From BJGO01 sp964640655 (GTDB taxonomy: Bacteria; Bacteroidota; Bacteroidia; Chitinophagales; UBA10324): a stretch of DNA of 64,000 bases. Every line of letters starts with the position of its first letter. The stretch's first letter is position 1. This document shows, piece after piece, positions 43,577 to 53,464 of the stretch. The stretch spans positions 1-64,000 of the forward strand of contig CAZXFT010000010.1 in assembly GCA_964640655.1 (NCBI GenBank), in the 5' to 3' direction. Under the pieces are notes generated by a model that ran no database searches, was not told the origin of the DNA, and saw nothing but the letters and a program-made list of their open reading frames with translations. The position numbers were made by a program, and so were the translations under genes.

Positions 43577-45016
43577 ATGTTCCGCATACACAATCATATA
43601 GACATTCCATTTACTGATGCAGAGGCAGAAGTAATGAGGCTTGTTTATAAGGCTTCGCAAAAACTTCAGTTATCTGTTTATTTGGTTGGCGGATATGTTC
43701 GCGATAAACTTATTGACCGCGACTCGAAAGATATCGACTTTATGTGTGTTGGAGATGGCATTGCATTGGCACATTTGGTTGCGGAATCTATTTCTCCCAA
43801 AGCAACAGTGACCATCTTTAAACATTACGGCACTGCCAAGCTGAACATTGGCGACCTTGATGTTGAATTTGTAGGTGCCCGAAAAGAATCATATCAAAGT
43901 CATACTCGCAATCCCTTGGTGGACTCAGGGACACTGGAAGACGACTTACTTCGTCGCGACTTCACCATTAATGCGCTTGCCGTAGAACTCACCAGTGAAT
44001 CAGAAGGACAATTGATAGACAGGTTTCATGGCCTGGATGATTTGAAAGCACAAATAATTAAGACACCCGGTGACCCAGACATAACATTCTGCGATGATCC
44101 GCTTCGAATGATGCGTGCTGTTCGGTTTGCCTCTCAATTGAATTTTGAAATTCATCCTGCAACGATGAATGCAATGCGCCATAATGCTGATCGTATCAGC
44201 ATCATTACAGCAGAACGTATCACTGACGAGTTGAATAAAATTATACTCAGTGATGAGCCTTCACGCGGATTTCTGCTACTTCATGAAGCAGGTATATTGA
44301 AACTCATTTTTCCTGAATTCACTGCACTGTGCGGAGTGGAGATGGCAGAGGGCAAAGGTCACAAAGACAATTTCTATCACACACTGCAAGTTCTTGATAA
44401 TATCTCTCTAAGCACAAGAGACCTTTGGATTCGTTGGGCTGCAGTGTTGCACGACATTGCCAAGCCCCGCACTAAACGTTTTGAACCCGGACATGGATGG
44501 ACCTTTCATGGTCACGATGCCATTGGTGCACGCATGGTGAGTAAGATTTTTCGCAGAATGCGATTGCCAATGAATGAGAAAATGAAACTGGTAGAGAAGT
44601 TGGTCTTCCTACATCTGCGTCCAATCAGTTTGTCGAAAGAAAATATTACCGACTCAGCCATCAGACGATTACTATTTGAAGCCGGCGATGATATTGATGC
44701 CTTGATGATGTTGTGCGAAGCCGATATCACTTCCAAGAACAGACAAAAAGTGTTGCGCTATCTTCAAAACTTTGAACTGGTAAAAGATCGTATGAAAGTT
44801 GTTGAAGAAAATGATCATATCAGAACCTGGCAACCACCAATTACCGGTGAAATCATTATGGAAACATTCAAGATAGCTCCCAGCAGAATAGTTGGCGATA
44901 TTAAAACGGCAGTGAAAGACGCAATTCTAGACGGAGTGATTCCGAATAATTATGAAGCCGCCTTTAAATTCATGATTCAAAAAGGTGCAGAGCACGGTTT
45001 GAGTGCTAATAATTAA
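43577..45016 (+). CDS. cca: CCA tRNA nucleotidyltransferase with HD domain
   Basis: This 479-aa protein adds CCA to tRNA 3' ends, which fits this genome because its tRNA genes here do not encode CCA. LVGGYVRDKLI and DSKDIDFMCVG are the nucleotidyltransferase motifs with the catalytic Asp pair. RRDFTINALAVEL and DDPLRMMRAVRFASQL follow in the head and neck domains. An HD domain (VLHDIAKPRTKRF) lies at about 290-400. A poly(A) polymerase of the same superfamily is the main alternative. Confidence 0.9.
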   Translation: MFRIHNHIDIPFTDAEAEVMRLVYKASQKLQLSVYLVGGYVRDKLIDRDSKDIDFMCVGDGIALAHLVAESISPKATVTIFKHYGTAKLNIGDLDVEFVGARKESYQSHTRNPLVDSGTLEDDLLRRDFTINALAVELTSESEGQLIDRFHGLDDLKAQIIKTPGDPDITFCDDPLRMMRAVRFASQLNFEIHPATMNAMRHNADRISIITAERITDELNKIILSDEPSRGFLLLHEAGILKLIFPEFTALCGVEMAEGKGHKDNFYHTLQVLDNISLSTRDLWIRWAAVLHDIAKPRTKRFEPGHGWTFHGHDAIGARMVSKIFRRMRLPMNEKMKLVEKLVFLHLRPISLSKENITDSAIRRLLFEAGDDIDALMMLCEADITSKNRQKVLRYLQNFELVKDRMKVVEENDHIRTWQPPITGEIIMETFKIAPSRIVGDIKTAVKDAILDGVIPNNYEAAFKFMIQKGAEHGLSANN

Positions 45017-45068
45017 TTAACAACTTTTAGTTGTCGAATTTAATTTTACATCAAATACAAACAGATAC

Positions 45069-45740
45069 ATGACATTATATAAGTTCAGGGTGATGTATGA
45101 AGAAGATGATAACATCTATCGCGACATCGAAATAAGACCATCTCAAAACTTTATAGAATTTGAGGAAGCTATTGTTAAAGCTTGGGGTTTACGGGCAGAG
45201 GCAGAAACGGCTTTCTTTGAGTCGAACGACCGTGCACAAAAAGTTAAGGAAATCAAGTTCCTTAAGACTTTTAAAAAGGATGGAAAAGACATGCATCCAG
45301 TATTGCTGATGTTTGTAAACAATCCGCATCAAAAGTTTCTATATATACACGAAGGCAAACAGGAATTGGTTTTCTTTATTGAATTGTTACAAATTGGAAA
45401 AGAAAAGTCAAATACAACATATCCTGTAATGGTAAAAAGCAACGGCCCATCACCGGTGAAGAAAGAAGATGTGTATAAACATATTAAAGCACACGCTGTG
45501 GAAACCGAAGAGGAGGAAGGAATAGATGAAGATGATGAGGCACGAATGAAAGACATGGGTTTTGAAGGTGATGAAACAGCTGTTAACGATGTGAATGAAG
45601 CTGACAATGATGATGAGGAAACATCCACTGAGAATGAAGAAAATGAAGAAGCAGAAGAAGAGTCAGACAGCCCGGATGATGAGATCGGTGATATGTTTTC
45701 GTTTGACAATGGAGGCGGCGACGAAGACGACCGTTATTGA
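45069..45740 (+). CDS. pRiA4b ORF-3-like protein with acidic tail
   Basis: This 223-aa protein opens with TLYKFRVMYEEDDNIYRDIE, the start of the pRiA4b ORF-3-like/PF07929 fold named from a plasmid gene. Residues about 150-223 form a strongly acidic Asp/Glu tail (EETSTENEENEEAEEES). The family has no assigned function. It lies between cca and miaA, with 15 bp to miaA, so it may be co-transcribed with these tRNA-maturation genes. Confidence 0.8.
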   Translation: MTLYKFRVMYEEDDNIYRDIEIRPSQNFIEFEEAIVKAWGLRAEAETAFFESNDRAQKVKEIKFLKTFKKDGKDMHPVLLMFVNNPHQKFLYIHEGKQELVFFIELLQIGKEKSNTTYPVMVKSNGPSPVKKEDVYKHIKAHAVETEEEEGIDEDDEARMKDMGFEGDETAVNDVNEADNDDEETSTENEENEEAEEESDSPDDEIGDMFSFDNGGGDEDDRY

Positions 45741-45755
45741 TACAACACTCTTAAG

Positions 45756-46655
45756 TTGAATCAATCCAAACACCTTATTATAGTCTGCGGACCAACGGCA
45801 TCGGGCAAAACCAGGTTAGCCATTGAAATTGCAAACCGTTATCAAACTGAAATTATCTCTTTTGATGCGCGCCAGTTTTATCGTGAAATGAATATTGGTA
45901 CTGCTAAACCCAACGCAGATGAATTAGCAGCGGCTACACATCACTTTATTGGTCATAAGAGTATTAAGGAAAACTACACCGCAGGTGATTTTGAAAAAGA
46001 TGCTGAAACATGTTTAATCAAATTATTTGAAATACACCGCACAGTGGTAGGTGTTGGCGGTTCAGGTATGTATCTGGATGCATGGCTCAATGGGTTGAAT
46101 GAATTTCCCGATGTGCAGGCTGAAGTTAAACATCAGTTGCATGAGATTTACAATAAAGAAGGTATTCACGCCTTGCAGTCGTTATTAAAAGAGAAAGACC
46201 CTGGGTATTATAAAACGGTCGACAAGCATAATCATCGTCGTTTATTGCGTGCGCTTGAAGTTTGCCTAAGTAGTAATCGAACATACAGTTCCTTCTTAAG
46301 CCGACCTCGGAAACAGCAAAATTTCACTATCACTTTAATTGGAATTGAAATTTCACGACAGGAATTATATCATAGAATTAACAGAAGAGTTGAAAATATG
46401 GTGAAGGAGGGGCTAGAAGAAGAAGCTCGATTACTCTACCCATACAGGCATTATAAAGCATTGCACACTATAGGTTATAGCGAGTGGTTTGAGTATTTTG
46501 AAAAACTATGCAAGCGTGACGAAGTCATCAGTAACATCAAACAGAGCACGCGTAATTATGCTAAAAGACAAATGACCTGGTTTCGTCGTTACGAAAACCT
46601 GAAATGGATTAGTCAGGCTGACATTACACTCTGCAAAGAAATGTTACCAATGTAA
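45756..46655 (+). CDS. miaA: tRNA dimethylallyltransferase
   Basis: This 299-aa enzyme transfers a dimethylallyl group to A37 of tRNAs reading UNN codons. The P-loop GPTASGKT (about 12-19), SFDARQFYREMNIGTAKP and the AGDFEKDA helix are family motifs. No ATG precedes the P-loop in frame, so the start is probably TTG at 45756. Length matches the family. Its 3' end overlaps the convergent lamin-tail gene by 12 bp. Confidence 0.93.
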   Translation: MNQSKHLIIVCGPTASGKTRLAIEIANRYQTEIISFDARQFYREMNIGTAKPNADELAAATHHFIGHKSIKENYTAGDFEKDAETCLIKLFEIHRTVVGVGGSGMYLDAWLNGLNEFPDVQAEVKHQLHEIYNKEGIHALQSLLKEKDPGYYKTVDKHNHRRLLRALEVCLSSNRTYSSFLSRPRKQQNFTITLIGIEISRQELYHRINRRVENMVKEGLEEEARLLYPYRHYKALHTIGYSEWFEYFEKLCKRDEVISNIKQSTRNYAKRQMTWFRRYENLKWISQADITLCKEMLPM

Positions 46656-47921
46656 AAAGGCTTTCACATTCTGATGTGTATATCCATCATTCACAGTGAT
46701 GATATAGAGTCCTGTGATAAAATTGGTATCAAATAGCTTTCTATTAAAGAAGTTATCGTGCAGCACCACCCTGCCACTCAAATCTGTAACAATGAGATCG
46801 AGGTTTCTGTCGGAAAGCGACTGAACCAGGATCTCTGAATTGTTAAATATCTGAACGGAAGTAAGCATGTCGTGATAAACAGTTTCAACACTATTAGTTA
46901 AGCAATCGTTTTGATTAAATGCTTTACCCGGAGATCCAAGAAAACAACCTTTCTTCCAGTTAGTTGCTTCATTCATTTTTCCTTTAGGGTCTATGAGTTC
47001 TAAGGTATAGCCCTCGCCATCAGGTTCAAGAGGCCATCCCAGTGTGTCGCGGTAGTGTACTGAGAAGTTCAATTTTCCTGTCGCATCATAAAGACGAATA
47101 GTTTCACTGGCGTTAGATAATGAAAAACCTAATTCTCCAATAACATTTGTAACAGTAGGATGTATAGTACCGAACTTATCCAGTTTTCTTGAGATCACTA
47201 AATAAGAATTGGCAGGAAATGAGAGTACGGGGAAAACATATTGGTTCGAGTCTTTAGAATCGCTGGCGCGCCATCCTGTAAGGTTGATTGCTGATGTAGT
47301 TTCGTTGTGTAATTCAAACCAATCTTCACAATCATATAGTGTATCCGAGTTATAATTGATTTCACTAACTACTATACTTGGAGAGCAAGGTGACCATGCT
47401 TTTCCGGGGGAACCAAACATGCAACCGTCGAACCAACTGCTATAAATATTTGGATCTAATCCTCCACCTTTATATTCTAAAGTTCGCCCCCTGCCATCGG
47501 CACATTTAGGCCAACCGGCAGAGTCAAGATAAGAAACTGAATACATCAATGTACCTCCTTGATTAAATAATCGGATCTTATCCCATCCATTACTTAACCC
47601 GAATGAGAATGCACCTACATAGTTAGTAACAGTAGGATGCATAGAGGTAAATTTTGCAATATCGTTCACTACAACTAAATACTTGTTAGCTTGTAAATTT
47701 GTACCTGTAGGTATGATGTATTCATTCACATCATCACGGTCAGAAAATTTCCAACCACCCAAGTTGACCGTAGTTGTTCCGGCATTATAAATTTCAAACC
47801 AATCACCACTATTCATTGTGGTGTCGCTATGATAATTAATTTCTGAAACTATAATGTTTTGAGCGCTACTTGTTAAGGCTAAAAAGAGCAGAGAGTTTAA
47901 AATTGTAAAGAACTTTGTCAT
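46644..47921 (-). CDS. T9SS-exported protein with two lamin-tail domains
   Basis: This 425-aa protein has a signal peptide (TKFFTILNSLLFLALTSSA, then Q). It has two LTD-type Ig-like domains, at about 21-165 and 182-325. Both contain IVVSEINY-like strands, GDWFEIYN or EDWFELHN, and a LGGWKFSD or LTGWRASD turn. The two are similar enough to be an internal duplication. A short type A T9SS domain ends it (VQIFNNSEILVQSL, then GLYIITV). The role is unknown; LTDs may bind other surface molecules or DNA. Confidence 0.87.
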   Translation of the reverse strand: MTKFFTILNSLLFLALTSSAQNIIVSEINYHSDTTMNSGDWFEIYNAGTTTVNLGGWKFSDRDDVNEYIIPTGTNLQANKYLVVVNDIAKFTSMHPTVTNYVGAFSFGLSNGWDKIRLFNQGGTLMYSVSYLDSAGWPKCADGRGRTLEYKGGGLDPNIYSSWFDGCMFGSPGKAWSPCSPSIVVSEINYNSDTLYDCEDWFELHNETTSAINLTGWRASDSKDSNQYVFPVLSFPANSYLVISRKLDKFGTIHPTVTNVIGELGFSLSNASETIRLYDATGKLNFSVHYRDTLGWPLEPDGEGYTLELIDPKGKMNEATNWKKGCFLGSPGKAFNQNDCLTNSVETVYHDMLTSVQIFNNSEILVQSLSDRNLDLIVTDLSGRVVLHDNFFNRKLFDTNFITGLYIITVNDGYTHQNVKAFLHW

Positions 47922-47954
47922 TTGTTAGAAGGAATTGGTCACGAATATAGATAA

Positions 47955-48863
47955 TTACGATGAAGTATGGGTGTTTGTGAGCGGGCGTCCGCACATAATA
48001 ACGGCAATGCTTGTGTTGCATCCAAAATAATCTTTTGTAATACAATCGTGCAAAGCAAAAAACATTTTGGCACCATAAACTTTATCAAGGTTCAAACCTA
48101 ATTCTTGGTTGGTCATGTTTTGAAAGTAATCCAAATTATCATTAGTCTTCGCAAAGCCTCCAAAGTGATAATCATAAAGTAAATGACATCGCTTGAGTGT
48201 TGTATGACTCGCTTCCGCAATTTCTAAATTCTTTTTGATGGCTTCAAGTGCCCACGATTCTGCCCGAAGTGCGGGAACAGCCCAAACATGAATGTGAGGA
48301 GGTAGTTTTGCCAAAATGCCACTAAGTGTGGTAAAGGTACCGCAGGAGACAAACAAGTCTGTACAATCCAATGGTACATACCTGCTAATCTCTGATGTAC
48401 CCTTGATACCTTCTTCATTTTCTCCACCGTCAGGGATAATCCACGGATCATTGTACTTTCTGTTTAACATGTCAGTATAAGGTTCGCTATATCTGTTGTT
48501 ATAATCAGATTTTGATAGAAACAACAATTCCATTCCTTCATTTCTACAAAAATCCAATTGTGCGTTGTTGGCATAATGAGCTTCGCCACGAACAACACCA
48601 ACTGATTTTAAACCGGCATCGCGGCATATGGAAGCCATGGAATACAAATGATTGGAAAAGGCACCACCGAATGAAACTACATAATCCTTCTTTTCAGCTA
48701 TTGCGCGCTTGATGTTGTACTTTAACTTGAACCATTTATTGCCCCCATATTCAGGATGCATCAGGTCCAGTCGTATCAGGCTGATGTTCCGGTTCAACCA
48801 TTGTTTGTGATGTATCTGAATCAGTGAATCTTCCTGAAGCAAAACAGAGTCAAACGTGCTCAC
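47955..48863 (-). CDS. PLP-dependent deaminase (ACC deaminase / D-cysteine desulfhydrase family)
   Basis: This 302-aa protein contains GGNKWFKLKYNI, with the PLP-binding Lys at about 42-43, then SFGGAFSNHLYS, a substrate-binding loop, and LFVSCGTFTTLSG, the phosphate-binding loop. These place it in the tryptophan-synthase-beta fold group with 1-aminocyclopropane-1-carboxylate deaminases and D-cysteine desulfhydrases. The true substrate cannot be told from sequence. Its start overlaps the end of the HmuY-like lipoprotein gene by 4 bp, so it is the last gene of the heme-uptake-like operon. Confidence 0.85.
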   Translation of the reverse strand: MSTFDSVLLQEDSLIQIHHKQWLNRNISLIRLDLMHPEYGGNKWFKLKYNIKRAIAEKKDYVVSFGGAFSNHLYSMASICRDAGLKSVGVVRGEAHYANNAQLDFCRNEGMELLFLSKSDYNNRYSEPYTDMLNRKYNDPWIIPDGGENEEGIKGTSEISRYVPLDCTDLFVSCGTFTTLSGILAKLPPHIHVWAVPALRAESWALEAIKKNLEIAEASHTTLKRCHLLYDYHFGGFAKTNDNLDYFQNMTNQELGLNLDKVYGAKMFFALHDCITKDYFGCNTSIAVIMCGRPLTNTHTSS

Positions 48864-49897
48864 AGTCTTTGGTACTCAAACTTGGGGTAGCCTTTCTCTC
48901 CACTTTGATTATAGAAATCAATAAAGCGCAACTTCCAGTAGTATCCTTTCTCATCACGGATAATATAATTTCTGTTTGGCGCCATGATATATGATGAAGT
49001 TGTAAAGCTATAAAGCTTCCAGTTGTAACCTATCACATCACGTTCATTAATCAGTTTAACAGTCTTTGCTTTTTGATAATCAATTTCTTCAAAGGTCATG
49101 GTGCTGTCAACTCCGGCATATATGCCCGTAGGATTCAGTAACACGCCACTGACCATATATGGAGTGAATGGTGTAGTGTTGTAAAACACATAACGGTATC
49201 GGGTGAAAACTAAATCCCAGGTTGTCTTCACAGGCTCCATAGTGATCTGTTGACCACCACTATCGAAAGTGAAGTAGGCAAAATTGTATTGTGAATTTTT
49301 TTTGATGATTAGACTGTCAACGAACGTATTATTTAACAAGCCGAACTTCACTTTATATGCATCATTGTTTACCCACACAAACTTTACCTTCCAGTAACGC
49401 TGCGAACCATTATGTGAACTTCCTCGATCAATAATGTAAACTAATCCTGTACTTCTTTCGGCTTCATCCATTTTATTTGCAGGTATCGGTTTTTGAGCTG
49501 ATGTAGGAATATAAGTAGTCCAGTTTCCGATGGCTGTTGAGTCCGGGTTTCCTGTTGGAGAATCCCAGCGCCATTTAACTCCAGTAGTATCTTGGACCAG
49601 ATTGAAATTTGTTTCACTCTTAGAACCGGCATACATACCCTTGCCGCCATTAATCCAGATATGATAACCATTCGGTCCACTTTCAAACGATAAGTCCCAA
49701 TCGGCATAATTATTCTTGAGAATTTGACCGTCGTGTAAATCAAAAAATATTTGATTACTGTAATCATTACCCTGTCCTACTGATGCTACCTTAATTTCTC
49801 CGGGTTCTTCCAGTGTAAAGATATCATCTTCTCTGAAGCAAGATGAGAGCATTGCTATTAAACTAAAACCTATACCTATTTTAACTAACTTTTTCAT
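48860..49897 (-). CDS. HmuY-family lipoprotein
   Basis: This 345-aa protein has a lipoprotein signal with lipobox LSSC (about 17-20) and an acidic start to the mature part, typical of surface-exposed Bacteroidota lipoproteins. The HmuY-like repeats are visible as QIFFDLHDGQILKNNYADWD and PVKTTWDLVFTRYRYVFYN. HmuY proteins bind heme and hand it to a TonB receptor, and the adjoining upstream gene encodes such a receptor. Heme ligands cannot be identified by eye. It overlaps both neighbours by 4 bp. Confidence 0.85.
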   Translation of the reverse strand: MKKLVKIGIGFSLIAMLSSCFREDDIFTLEEPGEIKVASVGQGNDYSNQIFFDLHDGQILKNNYADWDLSFESGPNGYHIWINGGKGMYAGSKSETNFNLVQDTTGVKWRWDSPTGNPDSTAIGNWTTYIPTSAQKPIPANKMDEAERSTGLVYIIDRGSSHNGSQRYWKVKFVWVNNDAYKVKFGLLNNTFVDSLIIKKNSQYNFAYFTFDSGGQQITMEPVKTTWDLVFTRYRYVFYNTTPFTPYMVSGVLLNPTGIYAGVDSTMTFEEIDYQKAKTVKLINERDVIGYNWKLYSFTTSSYIMAPNRNYIIRDEKGYYWKLRFIDFYNQSGEKGYPKFEYQRL

Positions 49898-52149
49898 GAT
49901 TTTTTCTTATTGGAAGATAACTGCCATTGCATGCTGCTCATCAGATAACGACCACGTGCCACAGCAATGCCTGCACCGCTATTGTGCACGCCACCAGTAC
50001 TAGCATTCAGATTGGTTACGTTAAGCATATTCTTCACCCCAAAGGACAGTTTAAGTTTTTCTTTGAAAATATTTTTATTCAACATTGCGTCTACAAGCGT
50101 GTATCCATCAGTAACAGTTCGCTCACTAATACTGTTTGACGCAGTGTAGTATACGGGAGCAGAGCCAACATTCTTCATCAAAATGGTCAGGTTGATTACG
50201 GGCTTGGGCATTGTCCAACGCATTTGCGCTGTAAATTCGGGAGTCCAAATGTTTTGCAACACAGAGCGCACGCGACTTTGCAGCTGATTCACACCATAAT
50301 TAAACGATACCGATAGTTGATCGGCTGTAAAAGTAATTCCCATATTACCGCCACGGCTATTCACCGATTCGAGATTAACATATTGATACATCTGTGCCGC
50401 AGTATCAGTAATGGCTAAAATAATTTGGTTCTTGATATGGGTAATGTATAAGGATGGTGATAAGGTGATATCTATGTTGTAGTACTTTTTGTTGAAGTCG
50501 CCACGAATATTGGCGTAACGACTATCTTCTGCCATTAATTTTTCATTACCATAGATATTATGATTAGCATCGACAAACAATAAGCTCAGTTCTTTTAAAC
50601 TTGGTGTGCGATACCCGCGTGACAATGCCAGTCTGAAAGTGGCATTGTCCGTTAACTGATACTTGACATTTAATGCTGGAATAAAAGGTGCTTTATATCG
50701 TGAGTTATAGTTAAAACGAACTCCGGGTTTTATTTGCAGCCCTTCAAATGGTTTATACTCTGCCTGCGACAGCAATGCTACTTCATAGATAAATTCATTG
50801 TCGCTTCTGAAACGATTGCCGTATGCAAATTCATAATTAAACTCTGTACCGGCCTGCCAGCGAACACGACGGTTACCATTATTAATAAAAAGTATACGAG
50901 AAAAATATTGTTGTACCAGAGAAGAATCTCTGTTGCCCTCGCCGTTCAAGTTGATTTGTTCCAGTGTAGTTAAGTCGGTACGATAAGTTTCTCTGATGCG
51001 ACTATAGCTGTTGTATGAACTTTGCCAGTTGATGCGTTTGCCTTCGCCAATAATAAAATCCTGATGCAATGAAGTGTTGAATCGTTGAATGTAGAAGTGT
51101 TGATCAAAAGCGTAAGCATCGTAAGGTGTAAGAACCGGAATACCTCGGTTCAAAGTGTTTTGGTTGAAGTATGAAAAGCGAAACTCGTTGCTGTAATTCT
51201 TCAGCGAGATTCCATAATTCAATGTGCCAAAATATTTGATGTAGGGATTCCATTGTTGACTTCTGTTGTTTGTGAATTTCGGAAAGCCATCAAAATAGTT
51301 GCGACCACCTGAAAGCGCGATATGTGAACTACCAATATTTTTTCCTAACCAAACATCAGCATATAGTGACCGAGGTGTTTCAGTCATAATATTACCTGTA
51401 AAAGTGAAGTCATCGCTGCCGCTTTTTTTTGAAATCAGATTGATAACTCCTGCAGAAGCATCGCTGCTGTATAAAACCGACATAGGTCCCTCGGTAATTT
51501 CTATACGCTCAATATTATTCAATTGCATTTGCCCAAAATCAATGTTACCATTTTCACGGCCGGCTACCGGAATACCATCAATCAAGAGTTTAATGTTTTG
51601 CCCGCCAAGACCATTTACCGTTGTGTTACTTCCTAATACATTGTCTTCCGTAATTCTAATGTTTGGCATAAAAGGAATTATGTCGCGCAGCGTGTTGGCA
51701 GAGGTTTGTTTCAGTAGTTTTTCATCAATCACTTTTACCGTTTCAACGGTGCTGTTCAATTTGGTAATATCAAATTGTCCGGTGACAACCACCTGATTCA
51801 AGGCATTTATGGAACGATAGAGATGAATGCTTTTATTTTCACCGGGTGACACCTCTGTTCGAGCAGTATTGTAACCTACGCAAGTAATAATTACGACACT
51901 TTTTTGAGTAATACTTAGTTCTGCTACCCCATCCTGATTGGTGATATGAAACTGCGGAAAGCCTGTAACCATATCGATGTTGTAAACAGCAATTGATGCA
52001 GCTTGCAGAGGCTTATTATATTCATCCAAAACCCGTAGGCTGCTCTGAGCCATAACATGTTTTGAAATACATAACAGCAATAATAAAACCATACCCGAGG
52101 TTTTTGCCAGGTTCAGTCTAGATGTTATTGTCTGAAATGTTGAAATCAA
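49894..52149 (-). CDS. TonB-dependent outer-membrane receptor (HmuR-like)
   Basis: This 751-aa protein has a signal peptide ending VMAQ. A carboxypeptidase-regulatory-like domain follows (about 36-115), then a plug (about 120-240) with LRDIIPFMPNIRITEDNVLG and NGLGGQNIKLLIDGIPVAG, and a 22-stranded barrel region ending MQWQLSSN. Context with two HmuY-like proteins suggests heme or porphyrin uptake driven by TonB. No clear His-containing heme motif was located by eye. The gene starts 1 bp after the upstream HmuY-like gene. Confidence 0.92.
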   Translation of the reverse strand: MISTFQTITSRLNLAKTSGMVLLLLLCISKHVMAQSSLRVLDEYNKPLQAASIAVYNIDMVTGFPQFHITNQDGVAELSITQKSVVIITCVGYNTARTEVSPGENKSIHLYRSINALNQVVVTGQFDITKLNSTVETVKVIDEKLLKQTSANTLRDIIPFMPNIRITEDNVLGSNTTVNGLGGQNIKLLIDGIPVAGRENGNIDFGQMQLNNIERIEITEGPMSVLYSSDASAGVINLISKKSGSDDFTFTGNIMTETPRSLYADVWLGKNIGSSHIALSGGRNYFDGFPKFTNNRSQQWNPYIKYFGTLNYGISLKNYSNEFRFSYFNQNTLNRGIPVLTPYDAYAFDQHFYIQRFNTSLHQDFIIGEGKRINWQSSYNSYSRIRETYRTDLTTLEQINLNGEGNRDSSLVQQYFSRILFINNGNRRVRWQAGTEFNYEFAYGNRFRSDNEFIYEVALLSQAEYKPFEGLQIKPGVRFNYNSRYKAPFIPALNVKYQLTDNATFRLALSRGYRTPSLKELSLLFVDANHNIYGNEKLMAEDSRYANIRGDFNKKYYNIDITLSPSLYITHIKNQIILAITDTAAQMYQYVNLESVNSRGGNMGITFTADQLSVSFNYGVNQLQSRVRSVLQNIWTPEFTAQMRWTMPKPVINLTILMKNVGSAPVYYTASNSISERTVTDGYTLVDAMLNKNIFKEKLKLSFGVKNMLNVTNLNASTGGVHNSGAGIAVARGRYLMSSMQWQLSSNKKKS

Positions 52150-52150
52150 A

Positions 52151-53422
52151 TTATTTCTTGATAATCTTTTGCGTAGTTATGTACTCAGTAGTAGCAACAC
52201 GAATCATATATAAGCCACTTTGCAATGCTGACAATGAGAGAGTGAAATTATTATGAGTGATATCAGAATTGTCCATCAACAAACGACCACTAATGTCGAA
52301 CAACTGAATGCTTTTGAGTTGTGATGTTGAATGAACATTAACTAAGTCGTTGCTTGGGTTAGGGAAAATCATCAGATTGTTTGTTGCATTTACAGTTGTA
52401 AATCCAACACCTGAACTCACAGGTATCAACTCAAATTTGGCCATACCATCAGCGGCCCGAAAATCGAGAAAGCGCAAACGGAAAACATTTCCATTTCCTG
52501 CTTTTACATAATACACTAAAGAATCTTCCATTATGAACTCACCACTGCTGAATACTTTCCAATCGTAACCAATGTTAGAAATGTTTAAGTTTAAAGAAGA
52601 CTCATATGATGTATAAGAAACTGTATTGATATCAACCGGATAAGCCTTAACGCTTTGTACAGGTTTATTGGTAAGTACACCTGTAACTGGATAGAATGTT
52701 CCGGGTGCAACTTCACTAATATACTTACCAAATAGTAAATCCCAACCTGATGAAGGCTCGTCATTGTTAACGTCACCGTTAGTGAGATTCAGATACACAA
52801 AGTTTTTCCCCTGATAGGCAGGTGTAGCTTTTGAGAAGGAAAAGTTTTGTGCATTGCTGTTATCCAAATCAGAAACAATGATATTCCAGGTTGTATCGAA
52901 CTTCAATTGTTTAACCCACATTTTCTTATAGGAGCTGCTACCAAACTTTACAACATATATAGAGTCTCCCACTACATTGTAAGTAGGATTTCCCTGATAA
53001 ATACCCCATCCGTAATCAAATGGGTTGGACATATTTCGTGTTTGATTCAGGCAACCTTCATCCCAGGTATTGTATTTATCGCGGAGCAGTTGCCAATTGC
53101 CAATGTTATTGACAGAGTTTAACGTAGTAAAGCCTGTAGAGTCGGTATCTGATACTTTATAAACTTCAACGCCATAGCCACCATTGATACGTATGGTGGT
53201 GCCTTGCAAGGTTTGAGTGGGGGGGATGGAAGGTTGCACCGAAACGGCTATGTGCCAGTTGGCGGCAATTTGTGAACCTACATCACCTGAATCGAGGCTG
53301 TAATAAATTTGGTTTGCATAACCCGGACCCATAAAAATAGAATCAATTACCGGGATTTGCGCATGCAGAGAAAATGCACTTAACAGCGTCAAAATCAATG
53401 TTTTAATAGTAGAGATATTCAT
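52151..53422 (-). CDS. HmuY-like protein with T9SS sorting domain
   Basis: I chose the ATG at 53422 (423 aa), giving MNISTIKTLILTLLSAFSLH then AQ as signal peptide; the frame runs 42 bp further. Residues about 25-345 match the HmuY-like fold also seen in the 48860 lipoprotein (QIYYSLDSGDVGSQIAANWH; SSGWDLLFGKY). The last 75 residues are a type A T9SS domain (LMIFPNPSNDLVNVHS; GLYMIRVATT). It is likely a secreted, surface-held heme-binding protein delivering ligand to the receptor encoded 1 bp downstream. Confidence 0.85.
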   Translation of the reverse strand: MNISTIKTLILTLLSAFSLHAQIPVIDSIFMGPGYANQIYYSLDSGDVGSQIAANWHIAVSVQPSIPPTQTLQGTTIRINGGYGVEVYKVSDTDSTGFTTLNSVNNIGNWQLLRDKYNTWDEGCLNQTRNMSNPFDYGWGIYQGNPTYNVVGDSIYVVKFGSSSYKKMWVKQLKFDTTWNIIVSDLDNSNAQNFSFSKATPAYQGKNFVYLNLTNGDVNNDEPSSGWDLLFGKYISEVAPGTFYPVTGVLTNKPVQSVKAYPVDINTVSYTSYESSLNLNISNIGYDWKVFSSGEFIMEDSLVYYVKAGNGNVFRLRFLDFRAADGMAKFELIPVSSGVGFTTVNATNNLMIFPNPSNDLVNVHSTSQLKSIQLFDISGRLLMDNSDITHNNFTLSLSALQSGLYMIRVATTEYITTQKIIKK

Positions 53423-53464
53423 AGTTAGTTTAAAAATTTCTGCAAAGTTACTTTCATGGTACAC

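Noticed and set aside
45329..45709. 126-codon Ser-rich minus-strand frame
   Set aside because: It is the antisense of the Asp/Glu-rich tail of the 45069 gene, which gives Ser runs by base complement.
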